Assembly (NCBI GenBank): GCA_008828725.1
Contig: MEHQ01000638.1
Coordinates: forward strand, 141,579-205,578
Origin: Saccharina japonica
Taxonomy: Eukaryota; Sar; Phaeophyceae; Laminariales; Laminariaceae
DNA: 64,000 nucleotides
Direction: 5' to 3'
Shown here: piece by piece, positions 23,917-34,380 of the stretch
Layout of the letters: each line of letters starts with the position of its first letter
Numbering within the stretch: position 1 is the first letter of the stretch
Notes under the pieces: model-generated
Seen by the model: the letters and a program-made list of their open reading frames with translations, nothing else
The model's database searches: none
Told to the model about the DNA's origin: nothing
Position numbers and translations under genes: made by a program

Positions 23917-26900
23917 TTAGTAGGTCGTTTTGTTGATGAAGTCCACGACGTTGAAGTTCTCGATCAACGAAAGTAGGTGTCGAAACTGGTGCTGGTTCAG
24001 ATGCTTGGTCCCGATGTCGGCGATGTTGTCGTTCGACCGAATGTAGTGAATGGAAATCCTTCCCTCGGACACGAGCTCTCGGATGTAGAAGTAGCGAAGA
24101 GCGATGTGCTTCGTCCTTGAGCTGTGCGAGCGGTTTCCGAGTGCGTGTAGCGTCGCCGTATTGTCGCAGTACAGCGGCACTTTCGCGAACTCCTTGCCGA
24201 ATCTTAGCTCGGTCAGCATGTTCGAGCAGAACACTGCTTCCTTCATCGCCAAGGCCGACGCAACCAGCTCCGCCTCCATGGTCGACATGGCAGTGAGATC
24301 CTGTAGCCCCGACCTGGAACTTATCGGTGCATTGGCCTGCATTGTCACGTAGCATGAAGTCGATTTCCCGTTGTCAGGGTTGTTTGCCCAGTTCGGGTCA
24401 GAGAAGACGACGAGCTTAAACCCTCCTTTCTTGTAGATGATAGAGAAGTCCGTCGTTCCAGCTAGGTAGCGAAGAAGACGCTTCGCCGCCACTAAGTGGA
24501 CTTGAGATGACTTGGCCATCGCACGGGTGAGTTGTCCCGTGGCGTACATGGTGTCATAGCGCAGATTTGTGAGGTACATCAGACACCCCACGATGCGCTG
24601 ATAGGTCTTCTTGTCTTCCGCGCATAGTACGGGGTCCTCCGGTTGCTCGTTTGAAATCTCCGGACCGTAGCCCGGTGTGGGTGTAGGTTTGCAGTCCGAA
24701 AACCCGAACTTCTCGAGAACAGACTTGGTGTACTCCTTCTGGGAAATGGTCAGTGCGCCCAGCTTATAGTCTCTCTTGATCTCGATGCCCAGCGCGAGCG
24801 ATGTCTCGCCCATGTCAGTCATCTTGAAACGTTCCTTCAGCTGGCTTTTGACCTTAATGGTGTCCTCACTGTTTCCCGTCAGTAGCAAGTCGTCCACGTA
24901 AAGTGTCAGGATGATCTTAGCGCCGTCGTGGTCGTACACGTAGACGCAGGTGTCGGAATTTAGCGGAATAAACCCGATCTCGACGAGGACGGGGTCGATG
25001 GTGCGAAACCAGTTCCCAGGACTTTGGGCGAGTCCGTAAAGGCTCTTCTCTAGCTGCATTACTAGCTCGCCTCCATCCTTGTCTTTGACTTCAAAGCCTG
25101 GTGCCTGCTCCACGAACACTATCTCCGGTAGGCCCTCATACAGAAAGGCTGTTGAAATGTCCATTTGGTGTATTTTCCAGCCGAATTGCACGCTGATACA
25201 CAGGGTCACACGGATGGCTTGTAGCTTGCACACAGGCGCGAATGTGCTGCCGCAGTCAACACCAGGCACTTGGTTCCAGCCTTGAGCTACCAGGCGCCCC
25301 TTGTAGGTGCCGTCGGCCTTGCGCTTGAACACCCACTTGGAGTTGATGCGCCTCCGACCGAAAGGAACTGCGCTACGCGGGACGAGCTTGAAGACTTTGC
25401 GTTCTTTGAGGCTCGCCATTTCGCGTTCAGCGGCTGCGTTCCACATGGCAGCGTCCGGCATAGATCTCGCTTCCTGGATCGTCCTTGGAACACCTGGCTG
25501 AGCTGTCCCAGTTGCATACACATACTCCGTGAAGCCGAAGGAGCCGTCTCTGTGAGCGACGTCAGGAAACTCCCCCTTCACGGTGAATGCGTACGACAGA
25601 CGACGCAGTTCGCTGATTGTCCGCGCGCTAGGTTGGCTGGGTGCAGATTGGGTCGTTGAAGGCTGACTGGATGAAGATCGCGTGGTTGGGCGTGTCGGAG
25701 CCGAAGCGGCACCCCGTCCACCACTGGAACCGCGACCACCAGTATAACCTCGCCCACTGCGTGTCGTGATGCCACCGCGCGAAGAACCGCCGCGCGCACC
25801 CCGGCCACCCCGGGACGCGGCAGGCCCGCTTGTAGTACCAGACGTAGCAGGAGCCGGGGAAACAACTCCCCCAGACTCATCTCCGGAGAGGTCTGGAACG
25901 CCTCCGTCCGGTGAAGATGGGTCAGCTAGATTTAGGTCTCGGGCAGTAGTCTCACGGATTTGCTCGAGGAGGTCGATCACCGGCTGGTCCCCGACGGCAT
26001 GGTCGGGAGAGAGCGAGTCAATCGAGTGATTGAACGTATAGTTTCGCACATCTCTCACCAGGTCGTCGTGGTCGTCGTAGGTGAACTCCCCACCGTCGAA
26101 ATCAGCGTCATTCGTCGAAGGGATGCGGGCAGGCGTCTCGATGAAGGTGACGTTGCGGCTTTCCCGTACGCGACGCGTTTGAGAGTTGTAGACTCGGTAC
26201 GACTTGCTGTCCATGCTGTATCCGACAAGCCGCCCTTCCCAAGCACGACTCTCCAGCTTCTTGATAAAAGTCTCTTCGTGCACGAACGCCCTGCACCCGA
26301 TAACCCGAAGGTCCCCGAGGAAGGCATCCTTGCCGTAGAGCGCTTTGTACGGCGTCCCGTTGTTGAGAGCCGCGTGCGGAGAGCGATTGCTCAGGTAGAC
26401 CGCAGTGTTCAGCAGCTCCCCCCAAAGGAACTTCGGTAGGTTAGAGTCAGCGAATAGACAACGCACAATGTTTAGGATCGTCCGGCCTGCACGCTCGTTC
26501 GCTCCAATCTGCTGAGGGGTATTCGGCGAGGCGAACTCCAGCTTGATACCGTTGTCGAGGCAGTACTGACGGAAATCCGCACTCGTAAACTCGGTCCCCT
26601 GGTCGCCCCGGACACACTGAATGCGCTCTCCGGTAGGGGTTACGGTACCTCTGTTGAACAACGCGAGGGAGTCGACGGAGCAAGTTTTGTCCTTCATGAG
26701 AACCACCTCCTTCCACTTGGTATGTAGGTCGACAAACTTGGTGGCGTACCTGTAGTTTCCCAGTGCCAGAGGTGAGAACGGGCCGAGGGTGTCGACGAGC
26801 ACGGTCTGGAAAGGGCGTTTGACGTTGTAGGTGGCCTGCTTAGGGTGAGGCTGTTGTGCGCTCTTCCCAAGAGGGCAAGGACCGCAGTCCTGCACGTCAC

Positions 26901-28692
26901 CAGCGTAGTCGACGCCATTCTCCAGCTGCCTCCGCAGGACATCCATGCTCTTCCGGTTGAGATGCCCCATTCGCCGGTGCCAGAGATCAGCCGTTTCCGT
27001 CCGCAAGGCCAAGCCGGCAGGGGCGCATCCGGGGACCTGCTGGCCCCCAGTACCACCCCCAAGCTTCAGCCGAATGGTGTACATGAGCTTACCCGTCGCG
27101 GCGGCCACTCCCAGGTTCTGCATCGGAACCTTCACCTTTTCTGACTCCAACCTGGGGTTCTCCGGGTGGAATATCGTCGCCACCCCTTTCAGCATTGCCT
27201 CAGACACGGAGAACAGGTTGGTCCCCAACCCTGGTACCAAGATGGCGCGAACGGAGACGGGCAGGTCGTTCCCACCGTCGTCTTTGACAGTGCCAGAGAT
27301 GGTACCCGTAGCAACGCCTTGTAGTAGGTGCTGGCCAGCGGCGACGATCGTGTGAGGGACCCGAAGGTCCTGGACGTCACTCATGTAGGCCCGCAACCCA
27401 GGTGTGAGCGCAGGGTCGAGGTAGTTGTCGCTCGCTCCACTGTCAACCAACAGCAGAAGAGATGATCCGTCAGAACGGAAAGGCTCCTGAGACGCATCCG
27501 CAGGAGTCGCCATGAACGCACCAAAGAGACCTTGAGATAAGTGGTTGCTCTTTGTTGGCGTCTCTGACGAAACGGACGAAGGCGCCGCCGGTTTGGCGTT
27601 GGACGCCACCGAAGGTGTACCCGAAGCGGTAGGTGACGAACCAACCTCAGGCAAGGAGGAACCCAGAGCGTTAAAGGAGAAGCCGAACGTGGTCGGCTCG
27701 GGCTGAGGTGCTTGTGCCAGGTGAGCGTTCCCGAAGGAAGGGTTAGCTTGGACTGCAGTCTGCAGCATCGCCAGATTCGCTGCCAACCCTTTGAGCTCCT
27801 TCAGCTCCTTCTGCTTGTTGCACTCCGAGTCGGCATGCGAGGTGGTGTTGTGGTACGAACACCACTTTTGTTGACCACCGCCGCCGCCGCCCTTCTTGCC
27901 CTTTTTCCAGTGCTTCTTCCCACGCTTAGGGCGTTGCTTCTGCACCTGTTTGGGGCAATCGCGCTGGAAATGCCCGTATTCCTTGCACTGGTGGCACTGA
28001 TCGGTGCTGGACGCCGCCATCGCGGCTCCACGGCCCGCAACCACGGGCCCAGAAGCATTCCGCGCCTGCTGGTCGATGTAGAACCGGTTGGCCGTCTGTT
28101 GGAGTTTGTCCACCGTAGTGAACTCATCCCGGTAGTGCATTTCCCGGATGAATTTGAACTCCGGGGCCTTGGTGAGGCCCGTGAGCATGATATCCAGGAA
28201 GACGTTGTCGGAGACGTCCTCCCCCAGCACCGTGAGGCGACCCTTCAGGTCATACGCCTTGGTGAAGAAGTCGATGGGATCCCCACCGGTGAGATGCCGG
28301 AGGTTGAAGAGCTCGTTGTGGCAGGCACGCCGAGCTTCCTGGTTTTGAGCGTCAAAGCGCTCGTTGAGAGCCCTCCAGGCCGCCGCTCCGTCTCCCATAC
28401 GACGGGTCCCCCCTCCCTCGTGTGCGCGGACTGTCAGTTGTGCGGACCCGGAGGTCGTGAAGAAGAGAAGGGAGAACATGCGACCGTTGGCCTTATCCCA
28501 GACGGCGATTGCCTCCGGAGTCGTCGCCGGGCCCGAAGGACGCGCTTCGCCTTCGAGGATAGGAAGGAGCTCCGGCGCGTAGAGGATGATACCTTGCCGA
28601 AGCTTGAGGCTCCACTCGCGAAAATCCGGTCCGGAGCATTTCCCGACGTTCTCCAGCATGCGGTTGTACCCGGAGGTCGTAGAGTCCGCCAT
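23917..28692 (-). CDS. Copia Gag-Pol polyprotein, intact, 1591 aa
   Basis: ATG at 28692, TAA at 23917, no internal stop. Gag comes first, with a CCHC zinc knuckle C233-x2-C-x4-H-x4-C246 followed by a Lys/Gly-rich segment. The aspartic protease has DSGAS at 417-421. The integrase zinc domain has WHRRMGH at 571-577 and CGPC at 603-606. The integrase core shows D634, D697 and E733 (D-x35-E spacing). A linker at ~960-995 is unusually Arg/Gly-rich (RGGRGARGGSSRGG). The reverse transcriptase has KSLYGLAQSP near 1216 and YVDD at 1265-1268. The C-terminal RNase H keeps DPNWA, STMEAEL and a CDN/RTKHI tail. By family function it copies element RNA and inserts the cDNA. Gag and Pol lie in one frame, as usual for copia. 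It appears coding-competent, although transcription is not shown. Confidence 0.97.
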   Translation of the reverse strand: MADSTTSGYNRMLENVGKCSGPDFREWSLKLRQGIILYAPELLPILEGEARPSGPATTPEAIAVWDKANGRMFSLLFFTTSGSAQLTVRAHEGGGTRRMGDGAAAWRALNERFDAQNQEARRACHNELFNLRHLTGGDPIDFFTKAYDLKGRLTVLGEDVSDNVFLDIMLTGLTKAPEFKFIREMHYRDEFTTVDKLQQTANRFYIDQQARNASGPVVAGRGAAMAASSTDQCHQCKEYGHFQRDCPKQVQKQRPKRGKKHWKKGKKGGGGGGQQKWCSYHNTTSHADSECNKQKELKELKGLAANLAMLQTAVQANPSFGNAHLAQAPQPEPTTFGFSFNALGSSLPEVGSSPTASGTPSVASNAKPAAPSSVSSETPTKSNHLSQGLFGAFMATPADASQEPFRSDGSSLLLLVDSGASDNYLDPALTPGLRAYMSDVQDLRVPHTIVAAGQHLLQGVATGTISGTVKDDGGNDLPVSVRAILVPGLGTNLFSVSEAMLKGVATIFHPENPRLESEKVKVPMQNLGVAAATGKLMYTIRLKLGGGTGGQQVPGCAPAGLALRTETADLWHRRMGHLNRKSMDVLRRQLENGVDYAGDVQDCGPCPLGKSAQQPHPKQATYNVKRPFQTVLVDTLGPFSPLALGNYRYATKFVDLHTKWKEVVLMKDKTCSVDSLALFNRGTVTPTGERIQCVRGDQGTEFTSADFRQYCLDNGIKLEFASPNTPQQIGANERAGRTILNIVRCLFADSNLPKFLWGELLNTAVYLSNRSPHAALNNGTPYKALYGKDAFLGDLRVIGCRAFVHEETFIKKLESRAWEGRLVGYSMDSKSYRVYNSQTRRVRESRNVTFIETPARIPSTNDADFDGGEFTYDDHDDLVRDVRNYTFNHSIDSLSPDHAVGDQPVIDLLEQIRETTARDLNLADPSSPDGGVPDLSGDESGGVVSPAPATSGTTSGPAASRGGRGARGGSSRGGITTRSGRGYTGGRGSSGGRGAASAPTRPTTRSSSSQPSTTQSAPSQPSARTISELRRLSYAFTVKGEFPDVAHRDGSFGFTEYVYATGTAQPGVPRTIQEARSMPDAAMWNAAAEREMASLKERKVFKLVPRSAVPFGRRRINSKWVFKRKADGTYKGRLVAQGWNQVPGVDCGSTFAPVCKLQAIRVTLCISVQFGWKIHQMDISTAFLYEGLPEIVFVEQAPGFEVKDKDGGELVMQLEKSLYGLAQSPGNWFRTIDPVLVEIGFIPLNSDTCVYVYDHDGAKIILTLYVDDLLLTGNSEDTIKVKSQLKERFKMTDMGETSLALGIEIKRDYKLGALTISQKEYTKSVLEKFGFSDCKPTPTPGYGPEISNEQPEDPVLCAEDKKTYQRIVGCLMYLTNLRYDTMYATGQLTRAMAKSSQVHLVAAKRLLRYLAGTTDFSIIYKKGGFKLVVFSDPNWANNPDNGKSTSCYVTMQANAPISSRSGLQDLTAMSTMEAELVASALAMKEAVFCSNMLTELRFGKEFAKVPLYCDNTATLHALGNRSHSSRTKHIALRYFYIRELVSEGRISIHYIRSNDNIADIGTKHLNQHQFRHLLSLIENFNVVDFINKTTY

Positions 28693-29846
28693 GCTGGGAT
28701 TTTGGTTACACGCGAGGCGCGTAGAGTTGAAGCACACGTAAAACGCCCCGAATACCTCAGAAGGTCCGACGCGCTAAGAAAACGGTGCTGTGCTACCCGG
28801 GGGTAGGCTTCAGTACAGATCGCAGCTTCGTAGCTCGCGACCCACGTCCGTCAGAAGCTCCTCAGCTTCCGCCCGGACCACTGCGTTCCGCCGAGCGCAG
28901 CGTGACCGACCGCAGGTGGCGAGGCTGCGGTGTTTTTGGTGGCGGAGTAGCCAGCTCCGGCCCCGTTCCTGCAGACACACGGGTCAGATGTACTGCTGAG
29001 AGGTGCTACGCGTCTTTCAGCGTAGACTTGCGGCTGCTGCACGGATGCAAACAGGCCGGGTCAGATCCTCAACCTACACACGCACCGATAAAACACGGTC
29101 GCAAGGTATCTTGGACAGCCCTACCTCGCGTATACTACAACGCGCAGGTATGCGTAGCTGTAGTAGCAGACGACCACAGCGTAGCAGTCGTATCCTCACC
29201 CTACACACGCTACCAAGTCGGCACTCAGCACGTGGGAGATATCTTGGATAGACTACGCCTCGCGGAATCAAAACGCGCAGGCGAATTTGGCAGTCAGTTT
29301 TACCACACAGAACACCGTGAACGGCACTCCGCACGCAAACCAACAGCCCGCACAACCCTATTCGCCGACCGAAATCAACGCCTAGACGTTATGCCCCCGA
29401 ATGCTCTACACACAGCAGTAGCGTACCGAAATGTGCAGCCGAGAGCCCAGGTGATCAGTCCGGGCCCAGTAAGCAAACGGGTTGACTCAACGTGGCCTCC
29501 AGCAGAAAGCTAACTCCTACAGCAGTAGTAGCTCTCCGCGGATATTCAGTTCGAAGATATGTGTGCACTCCACAGCGTTCTACGGCAGCAAGATGTCAGC
29601 AAGATGAGCCGCCGCAGATCCCCACTCACTCACAGTTGGGGCTCATAAACCTGTTATGGATTATCGTTGGTGATACCCTGGCAAGTAAGTGCACAAGGCT
29701 GTGCCTCTCGACGCTAGTCGGGATGGTTGGCACCGTGAGTGGTCGCGGACCAGAAGCAGATGGACTGCTTGGTGCGGTAGAGATATGAAGATATGTTGAA
29801 CACTGGCGCTTAGGTGGCCAACACAGCACACACAGATCCACAGAGA
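28693..29846 (-). other. Copia 5' leader (untranslated region)
   Basis: This is 1.15 kb between the 5' LTR and the Gag ATG. Next to the LTR the minus strand reads ctctctgTGGATCTGTGTG; the TGG could start a tRNA primer site but does not match the common initiator-Met form, so the primer is unassigned. A diverged ~120-bp direct duplication lies at ~29065-29283 (cctacacacgc, tatcttgga, cgcgcagg in both halves). Confidence 0.7.
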
Positions 29847-30158
29847 GAGAACGCAGAAGTCCAGATGACGGCACCTCCTAGAGACAACCAGGAAAGCTAA
29901 GAGCCGAGGCTATCCAGAGAGATCCATCCTAGAGACGACCAGAAAAGCTAAGAGCCGAGGCTATCCAGCGATCCACATGGAAGAGTAAAGGATACGATCC
30001 TACGAGTAGAGAAGGCTACGATCCTACGAGTAGAGAAGGCTACAGCAATAATTCCTCCGCATACATATGCGTTACTCACGAACCGAAACATAATATGTAC
30101 AAGAGCAGTACTACTGAACATTGACTCATATTAGCTATGCGCTAATATTTCCACAACA
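29847..30158 (-). repeat. 5' LTR of the copia element
   Basis: Begins TGTTGTGGAAATATTAGC on the minus strand at 30158 and matches the other LTR at ~94%. It should carry the element promoter, though no TATA box could be placed with confidence. Confidence 0.93.
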
Positions 30159-30450
30159 GACAGGATAGATGTGTGTCCCACGGGGGGGGGGCAGAGGTAG
30201 TGGGTGTGTCGTGTGCGCGGTGTGAGTGGGAGTGTGTGCTGAGCTGTTTGGGTATCGCTGTTTGAAATTTGGGGGCTATCTTCTACTGTAGTAGGCGGCG
30301 TTTTTCAGCAGGTGGTTTATTCTCGTAGCCCAGGGCACAAATAGGTGAAATATTTGTCGAAACATGCTCCAGACAACAGCAGAGGTCTAGCACGAGGAAC
30401 CATACCAAGATTCATAGCACACAACCACAGAAGTCGTAAGTACAACGTGA
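30159..30450 (+). repeat. Dispersed repeat R right of the copia element
   Basis: Same orientation and order as the segment ending at 23330: gtgggtgtg, tatcg.tgtttgaaattt, gtaggcg.cgtttttcag, gcccagggcacaa, gtgaaatatttgtc, catgctccaga, agcagaggtctagcacgagg. A guanine run lies at ~30181-30190. Confidence 0.75.
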
Positions 30451-30454
30451 TGAG

Positions 30455-30664
30455 TGCTGCAGCAGAAGCAGAGACAGGAAGACGACGAGTACAGCTCGCA
30501 ACAACAGCCGAATGAATGATGATGTGTTGGAGAGTGTGCAGCAGCAGCAGCGGCAGGAAGACGACGAGCGTAGCTCGCAACTGCAGCCGAATGAATGATA
30601 ACGTGTTTGAGAGTGTGCAGGAGCAGCAGCAGAGACAGGAAGACGACAAGTACAGCTCGCAACA
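30455..30664 (+). repeat. ~80-bp tandem repeat, about 2.6 units
   Basis: Each unit contains gcagcag, gacaggaagacgacgag, agctcgcaac and (in the first two) agccgaatgaatgat followed by gagagtgtgca. The third unit is truncated by gcgtggacgcc. Confidence 0.85.
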
Positions 30665-30687
30665 GTAGCGTGGACGCCAATATCAGT

Positions 30688-31345
30688 GTAGAAAATAGCA
30701 GTGTAGTGCTAGGTTTGCACGGCAGGCCAACAGAGCTTGGATGCAAATAGCAGTGTCGGGGGGGGGGGCGACGCGCCCCCCCCCGAACCCCCCCCCCGGG
30801 CGCTGATAAGTGTGGCAGTCTCGAAATCCAGCACCAGAGCTTGGACGCAAATAGCAGTGTAATGCTAGGTTTGCACGGCAGTCGAACTGAGCTTGGATGC
30901 AAATTACATTGTCGGGGGGGGTCACGCGCTCCCCCCCGAACCCCCCCTCCGGGGCACCCGACAGTGTGCGTTTGAAATCCAGTACCAGAGCTTGGACGCA
31001 AATAGCAGTGTAGTGCCAGGTTGGCACGGCAGCCGAACAGAGCTTAGATGCAAATTGAAGTGTCGGGGGGAGGCGACGCGCCCCACCCAGAACCCCCCCA
31101 TCCGACAGTGTGCGTTCGAAATCCAGTACCAGAGCTTGGACGCAATAGCAGTGTAGTGATAGGTTGGCCCGGCAGCCGAACATAGCTTGGATGCAAATTA
31201 CAGTGTAAGGGGGGGGGCGACGCGCCCCCCCTCGACCCCCCCCCCTCAGGCCCCCCAAAGTGTGCGTTCGATATATATGTACAGTATTTTGACGGCGCCC
31301 TCCCCCGAACCCCCACCCCCTGCCCCCCGACAGTGTACTTTCGAA
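30688..31345 (+). repeat. ~148-bp minisatellite with G-run/C-run inverted tracts, four full units
   Basis: Units begin agcagtgtagtgctaggttt near 30693, 30849, 31001 and 31147. Each reads cacggcag..gaac.gagcttggatgcaaat, then a run of 6-12 G, a short GC core (cgacgcgc), then C runs interrupted by gaa, then a cagtgtgcgttcgaaatc linker. The G and C runs can pair into a hairpin in every unit. A degenerate fifth part (to ~31345) repeats only the C-rich portion. Frames through it are low-complexity. Confidence 0.88.
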
Positions 31346-34300
31346 ATATATGTACTGTATTTTTAACAAATTACCCCCCCCACCATATATGATATATTTA
31401 TAGCTTGGATTGTCGTCGGTTGGCAATGACACTGAAAAACACGCCACTCGCTGCGTGAGCTAGACAACCAGGGTGCCGTTTTTGTTTTGTTTTTTTGGCG
31501 GTCACCAAAGCTGGCGGTCGAGTAGATCATTTGTGCGTGGTTGATACGCTCAACTCTGCACAAGGTGAATGATGGTATCACGTAGTCTGAATATGGTAAG
31601 GCATCCGCGAGGCAGTTACATAGGAAAACCCATTGCTGTCTCCGGAAGTGGCCACACCAGAAATTAAATTAACTCATTGAAGCTGTCGTCCATATGCAAG
31701 TCCGCCTCAGAGGCGGTTCTTTGCAGGATGCAGCTCACCCTCCATGCGACTCGCCCAATACCTCACGACGCTTCGCGCTTGGTGCAAGCAATGTCTGCCT
31801 GGTTGGTGAAAACACAACGTGCTCCGTCCCGGCATTGTAGGGATGCGAGGGTCCATGGTCACATGACTACGGCCGTGCACGACATGAGTACACCCCCGCC
31901 GCCCCCCCGCCGCACCCCGAAAAAACGGCACTCCTCACCGTGGATGGCTCCTACGCTAAGTAATAGCTTTTAAACAGGATGAGCGGATGGTGCTCGTATT
32001 TCAACGCTGCACATTCCGGTAAGGAAAGTGCAAACCCTTAGAACGCGGGGATCCTACTAATTATTTTAATGGTTATGAGCTTGTGGACATCAAGCTGAAT
32101 GGTTGAGAGTCAGATAGGTGTTTAGTGGGGGAATACCGAATCCATAGGGTATTTTTCCATCTACTCTTCGATGTTGTTTGTAGCGTCTTCTCATGCAGAT
32201 ATTTGTTTTCACCTTCGTTACTTTCCTACCGGGAATGGTCCAGTCCATCCCATCGAGAGTTTTGTTCTGATCGAGGTTCGGAATGCGACCTTAGCCCGCC
32301 AAAACCGACCAAGCGAAATTGGTAGACAAGGATGTAAATAAAACAATAATGTCGGGAATGCAGCGAAATCTAAACAACAACTCGAAGCTTCTTGATCACT
32401 GAAATCATGTTCTAACATCGTTTTGTTTTGTGCGTCACAGCGAACACATCAAAAACTCAAAAATTCCGAAACGCTCCTGTTGGGGGGGAGCAAAACACTA
32501 GTGCCGCTAAACGCGCCTGAAAGTACCACACGTACTGGGATTTTTATGTGAAAATATTAAGCGTAGCTGTTTTGTCGTGTCTACGACCGGGCTATGAACA
32601 ATTACGACAGCTTGAAAACTGTATGTTGGGGATTTTGTCGTGTCTACGACCGGGTTATGAACAAATGTCACAGACAGAAATCTGTAGACGGGGGTTTTTT
32701 ACTCCATTTAACGATAAGGGGAAATCGTCCATTGAATACGTCCGTCGTCGGCAATGCTAGGGGGCTAACGCACTGCACCCTACTGGCCTACGGAGAAAAA
32801 CCAAGGTAGAAAGGATTCCGAGTGCCCTGATATTCTGTTTTCCACTCGACTCCCCATTTGACTTCCTTACGGTGTGGCATTCACCCACCCCGTCACCGAC
32901 TGCACACCACCTTGAGGTATGGCGTTAGTCTGTTCCATATTCGATACAAGGAGCTTACATAAAGGTCCAGTCGTTACTAGAGGGCAGCTGTGATCTCAGG
33001 AACTGTTTGCAATAGCGTGGAAGACGACGCAAGCACAATGTAAGCGAATGACAATATACACGCGTCGACGACACAGTCAGTTCTACTCGAGTGCAAGTCA
33101 AACGAACAACGCAAAATATTACAAATTAGAAGAACAAATAAATATAAGCCAGAATCGGCACCTAGAGCGTTGTTGACGCAGTAGAGCAGTACGTCGAATA
33201 CACAAATTACACACAATGAACGATTAGTTAATGTAGTTTAAATGGCGTAAACCCTACCTCGAGATCGAGGTACGTCACATACTCCCCGTCTCCAGACACG
33301 CACCCGCTTCCGCACTTTCACGCTTGGTGCTACAGTGGAGAACGTACGGTACCTTGCCGTTTCAAAGCGTGCTAATGTTGTCGACCGACACTCGCGCTAC
33401 TGTGGGGATAGACCCAATTGAATATGAGACTCCAAGCTTGAGGAGCTCTGTATCTCACAAGAAACGGGGCAAAATGTACATCAAGATGAACAATCCGATG
33501 ACCTACGAGTACCCTTGGTACGAATACTATACGTTCAAAACTCGAATGGCGTTGCCGGAAACATCGGTGCAGTAGTTCCTCAGTGAAGCGTCCGCATCAG
33601 TCACAAACGTTCGTGCGAAAACAAAATGCCATGTTTATCGTGTCACGGGTCACCAGAGCGTCTGTCAACAAACTACTCGACTTGCTCCACATTTGTGCCG
33701 CAATGGGTGCCAAACGTCCATGAAACTACGTTCGATAGATGTGTAAACATCGACCGCACGAATAAGTCAACGCCCTTATAGATTTGACGCTGACGTGAAT
33801 CTACCGCATCGATTTACTTGTTTAATGCTGGACAAAAACGTAGTCCCGGCCTAATTCGGTTATGATTTACCAGACAGGGTTGGAAACATAACTTTCAGCG
33901 TCATAGTTAGCACCGACTACGCCGTCCGATCTTATCCTTGTGACACAAAAGAACATAAAGAGAAATAATATATATATCACACTGTTCTTGGCAACAAGCA
34001 CATCCTCTGCGGCGGACTGGTTTCTCGATGCCTTAGTAAAGCCTGTAATATCTCGAACATATTTAGCTGTCGAAACATACGGAATGGCATACAGCCACAG
34101 CTCATGTCTCCTTCAAACTGGCATGAAGCTAGGGCGCCCTAACGACCCCTATTCTAGCCTGGGCTTCTCCATTCGGAGTATTAACGGCATTGCTTCCCCG
34201 TAGACAAGGTCCCTGGGATATTAATACCTAGACCGCCGGAGCCTTCACGACGACAAGCGTATTCGGCGCAAAACGTCACTAACATGCAATATATACCTGG

Positions 34301-34380
34301 TATGACTACTGCACAGCTGTGCCAAGGACCTAGTCCAAGCTAACAGCTGAAACAGATTTTCAGGATCGCTCCGAAGTATT
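31346..34380. other. No supportable gene
   Basis: Short frames without motifs. There is a C run at ~31373-31380, a poly-T/G stretch at ~31471-31497, and a GC-rich block at 31880-31925. The last ~300 bp lie just downstream of the EsV-1-7 gene and may hold its 3' UTR; no polyadenylation signal is clear. Confidence 0.5.
32570..32695. repeat. 63-bp tandem duplication, two units
   Basis: ttttgtcgtgtctacgaccg, g.tatgaacaa, cagcttgaaaactgta / cagaaatctgta repeat at 32570 and 32633. Frames are stop-limited. Confidence 0.8.

Larger units (their letters stand above)
23331..30158 (-). mobile_element. Complete Ty1/copia LTR retrotransposon
   Basis: This is a 6.83-kb element on the minus strand: 5' LTR 29847-30158, leader 28693-29846, one Gag-Pol frame 23917-28692, polypurine tract 23643-23653, 3' LTR 23331-23642. 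The LTRs are the same length (312 bp) and differ at about 18 positions by eye (~94% identity). Minus-strand LTRs start TGTTGTGG/TGTTATGG; the 3' border is less certain (within ~8 bp). The protein order (protease, integrase, RT, RNase H) defines the copia superfamily. No 5-bp target duplication is visible: the outer flanks read gacag on the right and gcgag/cgagt on the left. Both flanks carry the same older repeat R. Confidence 0.95.

Noticed and set aside
27712-28806. 364-residue plus-strand frame opposite copia Gag
   Set aside because: Antisense to the zinc-knuckle Gag region, which has clear family motifs; no motif on the plus strand.
30387-31447. Long minus-strand frames over the G/C-run minisatellite
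   Set aside because: Low-complexity Gly/Pro/Arg frames created by G and C homopolymers in tandem units.
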